In this document: positions 34,880 through 44,404 of the stretch, piece by piece
Position numbering within the stretch: position 1 is the first letter of the stretch
Layout of the letters: the number at the start of each line of letters is the position of its first letter
From: Bifidobacterium asteroides
GTDB taxonomy: Bacteria; Actinomycetota; Actinomycetes; Actinomycetales; Bifidobacteriaceae
Assembly: GCF_003202695.1 (NCBI RefSeq)
Contig: NZ_QGLL01000001.1
Span: forward strand, 434,001 to 498,000
DNA length: 64,000 bases
Direction: 5' to 3'
Position numbers and translations under genes: made by a program
The notes under the pieces: generated by a model
Seen by the model: the letters and a program-made list of their open reading frames with translations, nothing else
Databases searched by the model: none
Told to the model about the DNA's origin: nothing

Positions 34880-37800
34880 ATGAGCAAGCAGTCGCCGGTG
34901 GATCCGCAAGAGGCCATGGAACAGGTGCGCGACCTTATCGGCGATCGGCTCCGGAACAAGGAGGGTCGGCCCACCAGGGCCCTGGTGGTGGCTGGTTCCC
35001 CCCGCAGCGGCAAGACCAGTCTGGCCACCCGTGCCCTGCTGATCGGTATGGAAAGGTTCGGCGATGGTGCGAGCATGGCTGTATCAGGTCGGACTGCGGC
35101 CGATCAGGTCAGCCACAGGGTCATTATGGAGCGGGGCAGGTCCGACCGAACTCGACCTGTGGGCACCTTGCAGGCCCTGGCTTTCCGTCTGCTGACGCGG
35201 TCCCGGCTATCCCAGGGCGGGCATGATCCGCTTCTGCCCCGACTGCTCAACGGCGCTGAGGAGGATGCCCTGCTTCGGCAGGTCATGACCGTCCATCTGG
35301 AGCATGTGCAGGCGGGTGACGACTGCCCGGTCTGTCGGCTTCTGGAGCGATATTTCCGCAACGGGGCAGGCTGGTCGGCCGTCCTGGTCGGCGATGGTCA
35401 GGGACGGGTCGTAGGGGTTGCTGACAGATTCATCGCCCAGCTACGGGATATGTTCGCCCGCATGACGGAATTAGGCCTGGACAGCGGAGATCGGGATCAG
35501 CTTCTGGACGCCTTGGCCGTCCAGCCCATGGATCCCGACCGCCGCGACCGGCTGGGTCTGCAGTGGCGGCTGGCCTTCGCCCTGGAGGATGAATACCGTC
35601 AGAGCATCACCAAGAGCTACCCGGACGAATTCCGCCTGGATCCCTCCATGCTTATGGCTGAAGCCTCCCGCAGCCTGGACGGCCTGGCTGGTGAGGATCT
35701 GCCCGACCTGCTGGTCGTGGATGACTGGCAGGACATCACCCTGGCCGGTATGGGACTGCTGCAGGGTTTGAACCAGGCTGGCTGCCGACTCCTTCTGGTA
35801 GGCAATCCCGACCAGTCGGTCCAGTCCTTCCGCGGCTCCTACCCGGAATTTCTGGCCAATCGTCTGACGGCCCTGTCCAAGCCCATGTCAGGTGCCGCCG
35901 CCCCTCTTCTGGCCCAGGACTTTGCCTGCCTGGGAGCCGCCACCGTGACCCTGAAACCTCGGAGGATGGTGGTGACGGAAGCGTCCGCAGACCAGACCGG
36001 AGACAGTCAGGGTTCAGATCCAGCAGCTCCCGGCTCCTATGCCGATCTGGTGGCTGCGAGGGTCAGTCTGGGCATCGCCGGGGTTGAGGAGGACGACACC
36101 CCCCTGCCTGACAGACCCGGCAAGCTGCCCGCCTGGCCCGGCGCCGGGCCGGTGGCATCCCTGGCTGCTGGCGGCAGTCTGATCCGTGACGGCAGCGTGC
36201 AGACCAGGCTCTTCCACACCCCTGACCAGGAGGATGATGATCTGGTCTGGCAGATCAAGCATGAGTTCCTGACCGACAAGCACGACTGGAACGACATGGC
36301 CGTCATCGCCCACGACAATGCGACCCTGCGCACCCTGGGTCGCAAGCTGCGCGTTCAGGGCGTGCCGGTGCGCTTTTCCTCAGTGACTCGTCCGCTCAGC
36401 CAGGAGCCTGCCATCCAGGGTCTCTTCGCCCTGGTCGAACTGGCCCAATCGGTACTGGACCCCGTCGCCGGAAGCGACCCGGACGATCCTGCCCAGGTGG
36501 CTGCCTGGATCCGTTCGCGCCTGCGCACCCTGATGGCCAGCCCCCTTTTTCGGGTTCCCGCCACTGCCGCTCGTGCAGAGCGCCCTGTCAGGATGGAGCG
36601 TTTGGAGTCCATCATGGAGACCATGGCCGCATTGGTCCCCCTGTCCGCACAGCAGGGGAGAGAGCTACGGCAATCGCAGGGACCTTGCATGCCGATACCC
36701 CTGTCCGCACAGCAGGGGAGCGAGACGGACTCATCGGGCTCCTTGGACGATCTGCCGCTCCTGCAGCAGGTCTGGCAGACCTGGGTCGAGGACCTGGACC
36801 AGCGGCGGGTTCAGCGGGACCGTTCATCCGGCATCAGCGTCGACGATTCCCTCTTGGCCAAGCACGACTCCTCTGAGCAGGGAGGCAAATCAGGCTCCTT
36901 CTCCAATGCGTCGGCCCCCGACCAGCCGGTGGATCTGGGCGACCGGCATGCTCCACGCCCGGCCATCCTGTCGGTTCAGGCCCTGGAGACCCTGCTGGTT
37001 CTGGACCCGGATGGCCGATCCTCGGGGATCATTCTGGAAGTGATGACCGCTATCGCCGGAGGGCGCAAGGAGGATCCTGACGTACTGGTCCTGGACAAGG
37101 CCCTGCAAGTCCTGCGTCTGACGGCCACCCGCATCGGCGACCTGGAGGACCGTCAGCCCCAATATGTGCTCTGGGAGGCCTGGCGAAGTCTGGATCTGGC
37201 TGACGACTGGCAGCGGCGGGCCCTGATGGCCACCCAGGAGGGCGAGGAGGCCAACGACCGCCTGGACGCGCTCATGCGGCTTTTCCAGTACGCGGCTGGA
37301 TCCCGTCGTTTCCCCACGGTCGATGCCTTCATGGACCAGGTGCGCACCATGCAGATCGAGGCCGACTCCCTGGCGCGGATTGGGCCCATTGAGCATGCCG
37401 TCACCCTGACCACACCTGCCGGCGCTGCCGCCCTTGCCGCCGACTGGCCCCTGGTCTGGCTGCCCGCCGTCCAGGACGGGGTCTGGCCGAATCTGATTCC
37501 CCGCGACACCATGTTCGGAGCCGAGGAGCTGGCTGACCTGGTCCTGCATGATCGCATCGACGACCCCCTGGCGGATACGCTCAGCCATGATCCTGCCCTG
37601 CGTTCCATTCTCTACGCTGAGAAGAAGGGTTTTCTGGAGGCGCTGACCCGGGCCCGGACTCAGGTGCGTATCAGCGCGGTCTGGAACGACGATCTGGTTC
37701 CTTCGGACTTTCTCTACGGCTATCTGCCTGAACGCTATCCGCGCACCGCCGACATGAGCCAGGCCGAGTTCAGCATGGTTGGCGCTGGCTCAGGCGACAG

Positions 37801-39499
37801 TGAGCGCTACGGGGGACTGGAAGCGTCTGCCAGAGGCCTGACGGCGGCTGCCCGTTCTATCCTGGCTATCCAAGCGCTGCTTCCGGAGGATCGGATCGAC
37901 CGTGAGCGAGTGGACGATGCTGTGCAAACCCTGCGGCTGCTGGCGGAACAGGGCCAGGATTCGGCTGATCCCCGACATTGGCCATTCTTCTATGACCATG
38001 ATCATGAGGGTGCCGCTGAGCCGGCCTCGAATGAGCATGCCCCAGATGAGCACTCCGCAGTTGAGCAAGACCCGGATGACGTGGTTTCGCTTGAACAGGA
38101 CGCCGGATCAAGGGCCGTGGCCGCTGCCACAGGTGTCGCATCGATCACTGAAAGAGACCGTGCCCCTCGTTCAGCACATGCTTCCGTCAATCAAGCCACC
38201 CAGGCAGTTCGAACACACGAGCGTGACCAGCGCCATGAGCACCGGTCCGACCGCCAGGTGGTCCTACTCTCGCCGTCGGCTGTTGATGCCATCTGGAACT
38301 GTCCCCTGGAGTGGGCTCTAGCAGATCAGTTCTCCGGACCCTCTCCTTCCAGGGTGCCCACTGAGTTCGGCTCGCTGATCCACAAGGTGGCCAGCGAGGG
38401 CACAGCCCAGGGTCTGGACCGTCCTAGCGAGGGCAACCCGGATGTTCGCCAGCAGCAGGTGCGAGATGCGCTCCTGGACATTTATCAGCAGCTGGCTCCC
38501 CAGGAACAGCGCCTGCGGGACCCTGACGAGCTCTATGACCAGCGCGGCCGCAGCAGCCGGGTGGAATCCATTCTGGACAGCCTGGCCTCTTATTTCGTCC
38601 GCTCCGCGACGTCCGAATACGGCCTGGAAGGCAAGAACCCGGTCCCGGTCGGCGATCTGCTAGGCGTGCAGAGCGAACGCTCCTTTGACGTCAGCCTGTC
38701 CGTGGAGAACCTGGTTCCTCTTTGGCGGGTCACCTTCCCGGACAGACCTCTTGATGCCGAGGGGCTCTTCGCCCTGATGTCCGGCCTGGTCGACGGCTTT
38801 CCCGCAGCCCTGGATGCCGCGACGACGGTCAGACTGACCGGCCGCATCGACCGTCTGGAGGTCAGGTCCCTGCCCGAGGGCATCCGTCTGCGACTGGTGG
38901 ACTACAAGACCGGCAGAGTCCCCTATACCCAGGGGCAGCTCTTCAACGATCTGCAGCTGATCTGCTATCAGCTGGGACTGGCCTGCCCGCCCACGCCTGG
39001 CAGCAGCCCGGAGGCGGGTGCGGCCTGGAGCCTGCCCCAGGCCCCTGATCTGGACAGGACCGAGGGAATGAAGCTGAGCCAGTCTCTGCTCCTGCAGCTG
39101 CAGTTCCCGCCCAAGGATGCTCAAACGGGACTGCGCCGGGAGGAGATGGCCTACCAGCCGCCGCTGTTCGAGCGAGACAGGCTGGTCACTATCGCTCAGC
39201 CCAGAACCGGCATGCCCTCCCCGCTCGAGTCCAAGGCCGAGCCCGCCGATCTGTCCGAACAGGTTCCGCCTGGGGTGGATGCGGACCTGTGGGCCATGAT
39301 CCGAGCCGCGCGGAACTCCTCCCAGGCTGTATGGGGGCTGACCATGATAGCCAGGATCTTCTTCGCTGCCGGGGTCAAGCTGACGGCTGGCCGAGATGAT
39401 GCGGTCTTCGACCCTGCCCGTTGCCATCGGGCCGGCAATGGGCAGGCATGTCAGGCATGGCAGCTGGTGGCGCCCAATCTACTGGAGGATCAGGAATGA
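34880..39499 (+). CDS. adnA: AdnA-like UvrD-family helicase/nuclease
   Basis: About 1,539 residues. The N-terminal SF1 motor has Walker A GSPRSGKTS (about 38-46) but a degenerate motif II, VVDDWQD with Asp282 in place of the usual Glu, and GNPDQSVQSFRGSY as motif III. The C terminus is a PD-(D/E)XK RecB-type nuclease (GSLIHKVASEG about 1167; VDYKTG about 1340). With the next gene it would form the AdnAB end-resection machine of actinobacteria, used in double-strand-break repair. In mycobacteria the AdnA motor is dispensable for translocation, which agrees with the weakened motif. Larger than mycobacterial AdnA because of acidic and repeated inserts. A GTG at 34829 and ATG at 34856 are other starts. 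Confidence 0.86.
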   Translation: MSKQSPVDPQEAMEQVRDLIGDRLRNKEGRPTRALVVAGSPRSGKTSLATRALLIGMERFGDGASMAVSGRTAADQVSHRVIMERGRSDRTRPVGTLQALAFRLLTRSRLSQGGHDPLLPRLLNGAEEDALLRQVMTVHLEHVQAGDDCPVCRLLERYFRNGAGWSAVLVGDGQGRVVGVADRFIAQLRDMFARMTELGLDSGDRDQLLDALAVQPMDPDRRDRLGLQWRLAFALEDEYRQSITKSYPDEFRLDPSMLMAEASRSLDGLAGEDLPDLLVVDDWQDITLAGMGLLQGLNQAGCRLLLVGNPDQSVQSFRGSYPEFLANRLTALSKPMSGAAAPLLAQDFACLGAATVTLKPRRMVVTEASADQTGDSQGSDPAAPGSYADLVAARVSLGIAGVEEDDTPLPDRPGKLPAWPGAGPVASLAAGGSLIRDGSVQTRLFHTPDQEDDDLVWQIKHEFLTDKHDWNDMAVIAHDNATLRTLGRKLRVQGVPVRFSSVTRPLSQEPAIQGLFALVELAQSVLDPVAGSDPDDPAQVAAWIRSRLRTLMASPLFRVPATAARAERPVRMERLESIMETMAALVPLSAQQGRELRQSQGPCMPIPLSAQQGSETDSSGSLDDLPLLQQVWQTWVEDLDQRRVQRDRSSGISVDDSLLAKHDSSEQGGKSGSFSNASAPDQPVDLGDRHAPRPAILSVQALETLLVLDPDGRSSGIILEVMTAIAGGRKEDPDVLVLDKALQVLRLTATRIGDLEDRQPQYVLWEAWRSLDLADDWQRRALMATQEGEEANDRLDALMRLFQYAAGSRRFPTVDAFMDQVRTMQIEADSLARIGPIEHAVTLTTPAGAAALAADWPLVWLPAVQDGVWPNLIPRDTMFGAEELADLVLHDRIDDPLADTLSHDPALRSILYAEKKGFLEALTRARTQVRISAVWNDDLVPSDFLYGYLPERYPRTADMSQAEFSMVGAGSGDSERYGGLEASARGLTAAARSILAIQALLPEDRIDRERVDDAVQTLRLLAEQGQDSADPRHWPFFYDHDHEGAAEPASNEHAPDEHSAVEQDPDDVVSLEQDAGSRAVAAATGVASITERDRAPRSAHASVNQATQAVRTHERDQRHEHRSDRQVVLLSPSAVDAIWNCPLEWALADQFSGPSPSRVPTEFGSLIHKVASEGTAQGLDRPSEGNPDVRQQQVRDALLDIYQQLAPQEQRLRDPDELYDQRGRSSRVESILDSLASYFVRSATSEYGLEGKNPVPVGDLLGVQSERSFDVSLSVENLVPLWRVTFPDRPLDAEGLFALMSGLVDGFPAALDAATTVRLTGRIDRLEVRSLPEGIRLRLVDYKTGRVPYTQGQLFNDLQLICYQLGLACPPTPGSSPEAGAAWSLPQAPDLDRTEGMKLSQSLLLQLQFPPKDAQTGLRREEMAYQPPLFERDRLVTIAQPRTGMPSPLESKAEPADLSEQVPPGVDADLWAMIRAARNSSQAVWGLTMIARIFFAAGVKLTAGRDDAVFDPARCHRAGNGQACQAWQLVAPNLLEDQE
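36638..36720 (+). repeat. Two 23-bp direct repeats inside adnA
   Basis: Identical copies at 36638-36660 and 36698-36720, exactly 60 bp apart, encode the peptide LSAQQG twice. Each contains a short inverted repeat (CCCTG/CAGGG), so each could fold into a hairpin. Confidence 0.85.
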
Positions 39500-42400
39500 A
39501 GCAGACTGCCGAACAGTCCGCCATCGTCGATGCGGATGTCAACGAGGATCTTCTGGTGGTGGCCGGCGCCGGCTCGGGCAAGACCATGACCATGACCAGC
39601 CGGATCATCGCCCTGATCCGCCGGGGGGTGCCCTCCGAGCAGATTCTGGGATTGACCTTCACCCGCAAGGCCGCATCCGAACTCCAGTCCAGGGTGGGGG
39701 CGGCGGTCATCCGACGCGACCAGGGCAGAGGCGCCTCGGCCGTGGACCCTGAACGCAGCTTCCTCAAGCCGACCGTGTCCACCTATGACGCCTTCTTCCA
39801 GTCCATCGTGCGCCAGTACGGTCTGCTGGTGGGCATGGACCAGGACACCCGTCCGCTGAGTTCGGCAGGGGCCTACCAGCTGGCCTCACAGGTGGTCGCT
39901 GACCATCTGGATCTGATCTTTCCTGCCGGTGCCTCAGCACAGGATGGCCAATCCGACGATCTGGGCTCCTCAACCTTCTCGACCACCGTCAACCGGGTTC
40001 TGGGGCTGACCGGGGCGGTGACCACCTCCATGATCAGCAGCGAGTGCCCGGATTTCGACCAGGCTGTGGAGCGCATTCGTGCCTGGGACCGCGCCTTTGT
40101 GGATCGAGCCGACCAGCTGATCGGCGACCAGCCCGTGCCGAATGCCGAGCCCAGAGTCAGCGAGACGCCGCCCAAGCGCAGCAAGAAGGAGACCGACGAG
40201 CACTTCCAGGGCAAAATCAAGGCCTTCCAAGATAAACGGCAGAGCATTCGCCTCTACCGGGTGGATGCCATGCGACGGGCCGCTCTGACGCGCGAGAAGC
40301 TGCTGGCTCTGGTTCAGGACTACCAGCGGGCCAAGCGCCAGGCCAATATGGCCGAGTTCGGCGACTTTACCCTGGCTGCCTTCCAGCTGGTCGACCGTTT
40401 CCCCTCCATCAGTGCCCAGCTGCGACGCCGCTACAGCCACGTCTTTCTGGACGAATACCAGGACACCTCCACTACCCAGGCCCTGCTCCTGGCGGCCATC
40501 TTCCATCCGCAGCGCCTTAGAGAGAACCAGGGGAGTGCGGATCAGGCTCCTGGCAGGTCGGCCGTGACCGCCGTGGGCGACCCCTTCCAGTCCATCTATG
40601 CCTGGCGTGGAGCCAGCCCCGGAGCCTTCCGCACCTTCCAGGCCCAGTTCGGCATGCTGGCCGACCGACCTGCCTCCGACAGCGGTTCCCTGTCTGGCGT
40701 AACCGCCTTTGGGCGCTCGCAGGATCAGGACCCGCTGACGCTGTCGCGCACCTTCCGCAACTCCAGCTGGGTGCTCAAGGCCGCCAACCAGCTGACTGTC
40801 CCCTTGCGCCATCGGGGCCAGGAGAGCCGGTCTGAAGCGGAACTGCGCGAGGTGGACGTGGCCAGGCTCCGTCCACGTGAGGACGCCGACCCGGGCACCG
40901 TTGGCCTCTTGGGCTACAGCACCGGCGGCCAGGAGATCGACGGCGTGGTCAGGTTCGCCCTCAGGGCCCGCGAGCTCTATGGCGATCAGGGCGATGCGCC
41001 GCATGTAGCTGTTCTCTTCCGTTCCAAGGCAGCCCTTCCCAGGTACCGCCAGGCTCTCGAGGCTGCAGGGCTGAGCTGTCAGGTCGTCGGGTACTCCTCC
41101 CTCTTCGACCGGCCCGAGGTCATGGATCTGCGGGCTCTGCTCTCCCTGATCTGCGACCATACCGACAGTGATTCCCTGATGCGTCTGCTGGCCTCGGCCC
41201 GGTTCGGCATGGACGCGGCCGACCTGAGCGCTCTGGCCTCCCTGGCGGCAGGGGTCAATGAGGACAGCCAGTACCGGGCTCTTGTCCGTGCCGGCCTGGT
41301 TGAGTCCGACCCCGATCCGCGTCGTCGTCGCGAGGATTTGCGCCGTTACCGTGACCAGGTCCCCAACGACGTCTTCCTGGTGGATCTGCTTTTGCGCGAT
41401 GACCTGCCAGAGCTCTTGAAGAGCTCAGGTCTGTCCGCCAGGGGACGGATCCTGGCCGCCGAGGCCGCCCGGGTCATCTGCCAGGTCCAGGCTGAATCCT
41501 CGGCCCCCCTGCGCCAGGTGGTCATCGCGGCCATCCGTGCCCTGGACCTGGACGTGGACCTGGTGCTGGCCCGTGCTCTGGCCAATCCTGAACGACCTCT
41601 GGAGCCCAGCCAGGCCAAGGCGGGCATCCAGGCCCTGCTGGACCAGGTGGATGTCTACCTGTCCGAGCTGCCCCAGGGCCTAGGGCCCAGTCTGCGCGGG
41701 TTCGTCTCCTGGCTGTCCTCCCTGGATCAGAGTCCCGAACTGCCCACTGACGGAGACGAACGACAGGCCGACGTGACCCTGATGACCGTCCACCAGGCCA
41801 AGGGTCTGGAGTGGGATGCCGTGGCGGTGGTCGGGCTCAAACGGGGAGCCTTTCCCAGCAGCCAGGGCGATCGGCTCACCGTCAAGCCCGCCTTGGACCA
41901 GCCGGTGGTCCAATCTCCGGACGGCCCGGTCTACCGCTACAACTGCACGGCCCGCACCTGGCTGGTCGATCCCCAGTCCGTGCCGGTGCCGGTGCGGGCT
42001 GATGCCATGATTCTGCCACGCTTTCCTCACAACGCCCCCCTGGGAGCTGACCCTGAGGACCTGTTGGGCCGGATGGACCTGGCTGGCCTGGAGGAGGAGG
42101 CCATGGGCCTGTCTCGGGAGAGTGGGCTGGACGACCAGGCCGACCCGATCCGGGCCGATGCCATTGCCCCCTCTCAGCGCGAACAGTATGGACGGCGGCT
42201 GCTGGACGACGAGCGGCGGCTGATCTATGTGGCTTCGACCAGGGCCCGGCATGACCTGCTACTGACCTTCAGCCAGGACGCTCAGGCGGAGTCTGCGGCC
42301 TTGAACACGCCAGCTCCGGACCCGGATAAGGCCTCCAACTTCTGGACCGAACTGGTGGAGCTCTTCCAGGAAGAGCCCGATGCTGTCAAGCTGGAGCATT

Positions 42401-43536
42401 CAGAGGACGCGCAGGAGGGCGTGCCGACGCCGCCCCTGGGGCTCTTTGTCGGTGAGCAGGCCCAGTCCTACCGCAAGTCCATCGTCGACCGGGCCCTGGA
42501 AGAGGTGGATCAGGTCGCTGCCCGAGACGGCGAGCGTGACCAGGTGCTCTGGCCTCCGATTCTGAGTGCGCGGACCCGTGAAGCCTTGGACCGTTCGGCT
42601 ACCTGGGTGCGCGCCGGGGATACGGGCAATCCCGCAATTCCTGAGGAGGGCGATGACGGGCTCTACGCCAATGCGGTCCGCGTCCTGCAGGTCAGCACGG
42701 GTCGCTTGGGGGCCGCTGGCGATCAGCTGCTCACGGACCTGGACCTATTGCGGAGCACTGGCCGTCGGATCCTGGGGCACGGGGCCCGCAGCGTCACCGC
42801 CATCCAGGCCGGCTCGGCAGAGGGCGATCCCAAGATGGAGAGGGATTACTGGCAGGGGCTGGTCAGACCCATGCCCCAGGTGGCTACCCCACAGGCCGAG
42901 GCAGGCACCCGCTTCCACGAATGGGCCAGGCGCTTCATCCTGCCTGAAATCTCTGCACCTGAAGGACTGGTGGACCTGCCCGATCAGGCGGAAGCGCCGA
43001 ATATGCTCGATGGTCCGTTGGGGCCTGGGGCCATGGCTGAGCGGGCGCGCATGCTGTACGGGCTTGATCGGGAGCGGGAATCCCTGGATTTCAAGGCCGA
43101 TCCTGTGCAGGCCCGTCTGCTGACCTGGGAGCAGCGGCTGGCTGATTCTGACTGGGCACAGCGCACCCCCGTCTGGGTGGAACGGCCGATCGTGGCGGTG
43201 CTGGCAGGCTCCATCGTCAAGGGCAAGCTGGACGCGGTCTTCGCAGGGGGGCTTGACCCGGATCGCCTGGATATCAGCTACACCATCGTGGACTGGAAGA
43301 CCGGATCCCGGCCGCACGGAGAGGAGTCGACCAACCGCCGTCTGGTCCAGCTGGACTTCTACCGTCTGCTTCTGTCACGCTTGCAGGGTATCGGCCTGTC
43401 GACCATCGACGCCTGCCTTTATTATGTAAGCGAAGACCGGCCCCAGGATCGACTCGTCAGGGCCCGTGCCAGGACCGAAGAAGAAATTCTCGCATCCCTG
43501 GCCGAGGGCATACCCGAGCAGTCGGACGAGGACTGA
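39496..43536 (+). CDS. adnB: AdnB-like UvrD-family helicase/nuclease
   Basis: About 1,346 residues with a complete SF1 motor: Walker A GAGSGKTMTM at about 25, motif II LDEYQDTS at about 318, motif III GDPFQSIYAWRGASPGAF, motif V MTVHQAKGLEWDAV and motif VI RLIYVASTRARHDLL. A RecB-type nuclease follows (GTRFHEWARRF about 1136; VDWKTG about 1264; QLDFYRLLLS). It would be the active translocating subunit of AdnAB. The ATG overlaps the adnA stop by 4 bp after GGAGG, so the subunits are probably made in equal amounts. An in-frame Met at 39421 is not preferred. Confidence 0.9.
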   Translation: MKQTAEQSAIVDADVNEDLLVVAGAGSGKTMTMTSRIIALIRRGVPSEQILGLTFTRKAASELQSRVGAAVIRRDQGRGASAVDPERSFLKPTVSTYDAFFQSIVRQYGLLVGMDQDTRPLSSAGAYQLASQVVADHLDLIFPAGASAQDGQSDDLGSSTFSTTVNRVLGLTGAVTTSMISSECPDFDQAVERIRAWDRAFVDRADQLIGDQPVPNAEPRVSETPPKRSKKETDEHFQGKIKAFQDKRQSIRLYRVDAMRRAALTREKLLALVQDYQRAKRQANMAEFGDFTLAAFQLVDRFPSISAQLRRRYSHVFLDEYQDTSTTQALLLAAIFHPQRLRENQGSADQAPGRSAVTAVGDPFQSIYAWRGASPGAFRTFQAQFGMLADRPASDSGSLSGVTAFGRSQDQDPLTLSRTFRNSSWVLKAANQLTVPLRHRGQESRSEAELREVDVARLRPREDADPGTVGLLGYSTGGQEIDGVVRFALRARELYGDQGDAPHVAVLFRSKAALPRYRQALEAAGLSCQVVGYSSLFDRPEVMDLRALLSLICDHTDSDSLMRLLASARFGMDAADLSALASLAAGVNEDSQYRALVRAGLVESDPDPRRRREDLRRYRDQVPNDVFLVDLLLRDDLPELLKSSGLSARGRILAAEAARVICQVQAESSAPLRQVVIAAIRALDLDVDLVLARALANPERPLEPSQAKAGIQALLDQVDVYLSELPQGLGPSLRGFVSWLSSLDQSPELPTDGDERQADVTLMTVHQAKGLEWDAVAVVGLKRGAFPSSQGDRLTVKPALDQPVVQSPDGPVYRYNCTARTWLVDPQSVPVPVRADAMILPRFPHNAPLGADPEDLLGRMDLAGLEEEAMGLSRESGLDDQADPIRADAIAPSQREQYGRRLLDDERRLIYVASTRARHDLLLTFSQDAQAESAALNTPAPDPDKASNFWTELVELFQEEPDAVKLEHSEDAQEGVPTPPLGLFVGEQAQSYRKSIVDRALEEVDQVAARDGERDQVLWPPILSARTREALDRSATWVRAGDTGNPAIPEEGDDGLYANAVRVLQVSTGRLGAAGDQLLTDLDLLRSTGRRILGHGARSVTAIQAGSAEGDPKMERDYWQGLVRPMPQVATPQAEAGTRFHEWARRFILPEISAPEGLVDLPDQAEAPNMLDGPLGPGAMAERARMLYGLDRERESLDFKADPVQARLLTWEQRLADSDWAQRTPVWVERPIVAVLAGSIVKGKLDAVFAGGLDPDRLDISYTIVDWKTGSRPHGEESTNRRLVQLDFYRLLLSRLQGIGLSTIDACLYYVSEDRPQDRLVRARARTEEEILASLAEGIPEQSDED

Positions 43537-43654
43537 GTCTGCGGCAGACCCCGCCAGATAAGGGCGATGGGTGCCGCGCATCAGCAATCATGAACAGCAG
43601 GCGATCGGCAGACGGCCACGGACCGTCGTAGGGCCGGTACGCCCGAATGGAGCA

Positions 43655-44404
43655 ATGAGACAGATGACAACGTCGAGTAATCGTGACCATGCCTCCCGCA
43701 GGAGGGGGAGCGTGCAGATCAGACCCATGATCTGGGCGGATATGCCCGACCTGGTGGGGACTTTTGACGCCACCTGGAAGGTGCAGGAGGATCCCGAGGG
43801 GACTGTGTCCCGGCTGAGCGCAGCCCACTTCATCCTGCATTACCTGGTGGGTGCCACCAGGGCCCGGATAGCTGTCGATGGGCAGGACTTTCTGGGGGTA
43901 ACCCTGCTGGCCGAGGGGCGTGGCGAACTGTGCTTCCCCCAGGCCGAAGAGGAGCTTGAGCAGGTGGACCAGCAGTTGTCTGCCACACCGCTGGGCGCTC
44001 AGACCCTGGACCGGGCCCGCCAGTGGCAGCTGACCGAGGTCAAGCTGGAGAAGCAGTGCGGTCTGGCCGTCCCGCCCCAGGCTGAACTGAGGCTCTTCCT
44101 GGTCTCCAGCCGCGCCCGGGGGCGCGGCGTGGGCGGCGCCCTATGGCGGGACACCCTGGAGCATCTGGACCAGGCAGGCATTGAGCGCTTCTACCTGCAT
44201 ACGGACTCCTCCTGCGACGTGGGCTTCTACGACCATCAGGGCATGGAGCGGCTGGCCGAGCTCAAGGGGCGGGACCATGCTGCCTTCGCCGGGCGCGATC
44301 CCTCCGACGACCCGCAGTTCTTCGAGGGGATTGACGACATCTTTATCTACGGCGGCCGTGTGAGCGACCAGCTGGGCAAGGACGGTGATCATGGCGGCCG
44401 CTAA
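43655..44404 (+). CDS. GNAT family N-acetyltransferase
   Basis: A 249-residue GNAT acetyltransferase with the acetyl-CoA pyrophosphate loop SSRARGRGVGGALW and the following LDQAGIERFYLHTDSSCDVGFYDHQGMERL typical of the C-terminal half (VGFYDHQGM). The first 30 residues are basic and variable. The start is uncertain: GTG 43571 has AAGG upstream, ATG 43655 has GGAG too close and ATG 43664 has it at 11 bases. It overlaps the next gene by 14 bp, suggesting an operon with the transporter. Substrate unknown. Confidence 0.85.
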   Translation: MRQMTTSSNRDHASRRRGSVQIRPMIWADMPDLVGTFDATWKVQEDPEGTVSRLSAAHFILHYLVGATRARIAVDGQDFLGVTLLAEGRGELCFPQAEEELEQVDQQLSATPLGAQTLDRARQWQLTEVKLEKQCGLAVPPQAELRLFLVSSRARGRGVGGALWRDTLEHLDQAGIERFYLHTDSSCDVGFYDHQGMERLAELKGRDHAAFAGRDPSDDPQFFEGIDDIFIYGGRVSDQLGKDGDHGGR

